17,052 nt of DNA, from assembly GCA_038227745.1 (NCBI GenBank), contig JBBRPS010000113.1, forward strand, positions 1 through 17,052, given 5' to 3'. This document shows, one piece after another, positions 16,369 to 17,052 of the stretch. Positions within the stretch are counted from its first letter, which is position 1. Each line of letters begins with the position of its first letter. The notes under the pieces are model-generated. The model saw only the letters and a program-made list of their open reading frames with translations. It was not told where the DNA came from and made no database searches. The translations under genes were made by a program, and so were the position numbers. This DNA is from DASPXY01 sp038227745 (GTDB lineage Bacteria; Planctomycetota; Planctomycetia; Gemmatales; Gemmataceae).

Positions 16369-17052
16369 ATGGATAAGAACCACCTGATTCAGCAGCTGAT
16401 GGCGACCTTCCTCGAGGAACTCGAGGAGCACGTCCGGACGCTGAACGAGAACCTGCTGGTGCTGGAGAAGCGGCCGCCGGAGGAGGAGCAGGCGCGGCGG
16501 CTGAAGGCGCTGTTCCGGGCGGCGCACAGCCTGAAGGGGGCGGCGCGGTCAGTCAACGTCGAGCTGATCGAGGGGGCCTGCCACCGCCTGGAGGAGATCC
16601 TCGCGGCAGCGCGGGACGGCCTGCTGCCGTTGACCCCGGAGCGGCTGGCCCTGCTGTTCGCCACGGCCGACGGCATCGAAGAAGCAGGGATGCGGTTGCG
16701 GGAACAGCAGGATCTGTCCGGGGCGCCACTCGCCGGTTTGCTGTCGCGACTGGACGCCGCCGCCCCGGAGAATCTCTCGCCGGCGAAGCCCGCTCCCCCC
16801 GCCGAACCCACTCCCGCCAGTCTGGCCCCGCCGCCGGAGGTGGCGCACGGCCCCCCCACCGCGTCCGGGAGTGTGCGCATCCCGGCCGAACGGCTGGACA
16901 GCCTGCTCGCGCGCGTCGGCGAACTGCTGGTGGCGCGGCGGCGGCTGGCGTCGCGGACTGAAGACCTGGCGGCGGTGCGGACTTTCCTCGATCAGTGGCA
17001 GGCGGACTGGCGGCACGCCGAGAGAGCGCTGCGCAAGGTCCTCGCGGCAAAA
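16369..17052 (+). CDS. cheA: CheA-type chemotaxis histidine kinase, N-terminal part (runs off window)
   Basis: The visible 228 residues start with an Hpt (P1) domain: MDKNHLIQQLMATFLEELEE, then FRAAHSLKGAAR at 49-60, where H53 is the phosphorylated histidine. An Ala/Pro-rich linker (about 130-165) follows, then SVRIPAERLDSLLARVGELLV at about 167-187, typical of the start of the CheA dimerisation (P3) helix. No CheY-binding P2 domain is recognisable in the short linker. A response-regulator domain, as in WspE, could lie beyond the window. The ATG at 16369 fits the usual start of CheA Hpt domains. AGAAGTGGGA just upstream is only a weak ribosome-binding site. It is the last visible gene of the cheW-cheR-cheW-mcp-mcp set and is separated from it by an inverted repeat. 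Confidence 0.93.
   Translation, partial: MDKNHLIQQLMATFLEELEEHVRTLNENLLVLEKRPPEEEQARRLKALFRAAHSLKGAARSVNVELIEGACHRLEEILAAARDGLLPLTPERLALLFATADGIEEAGMRLREQQDLSGAPLAGLLSRLDAAAPENLSPAKPAPPAEPTPASLAPPPEVAHGPPTASGSVRIPAERLDSLLARVGELLVARRRLASRTEDLAAVRTFLDQWQADWRHAERALRKVLAAK

Overview
The window is GC-rich (roughly 70 percent or more in most coding stretches), gene-dense bacterial DNA. The gene content fits a planctomycete, probably a Gemmata-like lineage: a bacterial XPB-type helicase, an HtrA protease with a long Pro/Ala-rich cytoplasmic tail, a chemosensory operon with CHASE3 receptors, and large nested palindromes just behind stop codons. No rRNA or tRNA is visible, so the placement is an inference from gene content and base composition.

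Layout. (a) 2-115: the last codons of an unidentified gene. (b) 335-2642, plus strand: a DegT/DnrJ/EryC1-type sugar aminotransferase followed 10 nt later by a TTG-started multi-pass membrane protein, probably a surface-glycan pair behind a TTGACA promoter. (c) 6855-2651, minus strand: a three-gene XPB set made of the helicase, a 71-residue protein, and a 713-residue Helicase_C_3-type partner. A short C-terminal module appears to recur in all three. (d) 7148-8722, plus strand: a membrane-anchored HtrA/DegP-like serine protease, divergent from xpb. (e) 8867-9394: an unrecognised 175-residue gene of clearly lower GC. It is preceded by a 21-bp motif that also occurs near the left end of the window, and it ends inside an inverted array of heptamer repeats. 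(f) 9479-10258: a short-chain dehydrogenase/reductase. (g) 10436 to the window end: a chemosensory operon ordered cheW, cheR-TPR, cheW, mcp, mcp, cheA (truncated by the window edge).

Operon (g) has the cheW-cheR(TPR)-cheW-cheA order of Wsp-type (alternative cellular function) systems, but with two receptors between the second CheW and CheA. The receptors are a tandem pair. Their last 254 residues match at 232 positions, while the CHASE3 sensor halves are only about 43 percent identical. The second receptor has lost essentially its whole HAMP domain. A 110-bp inverted repeat with terminator-like character separates the receptors from cheA.

Three separate inverted-repeat elements (5058-5131, 9391-9466, 16205-16314) lie directly 3' of, or overlapping, stop codons. 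The most interesting items are the shared module in the XPB set, the HAMP-less twin receptor, and these repeat elements.
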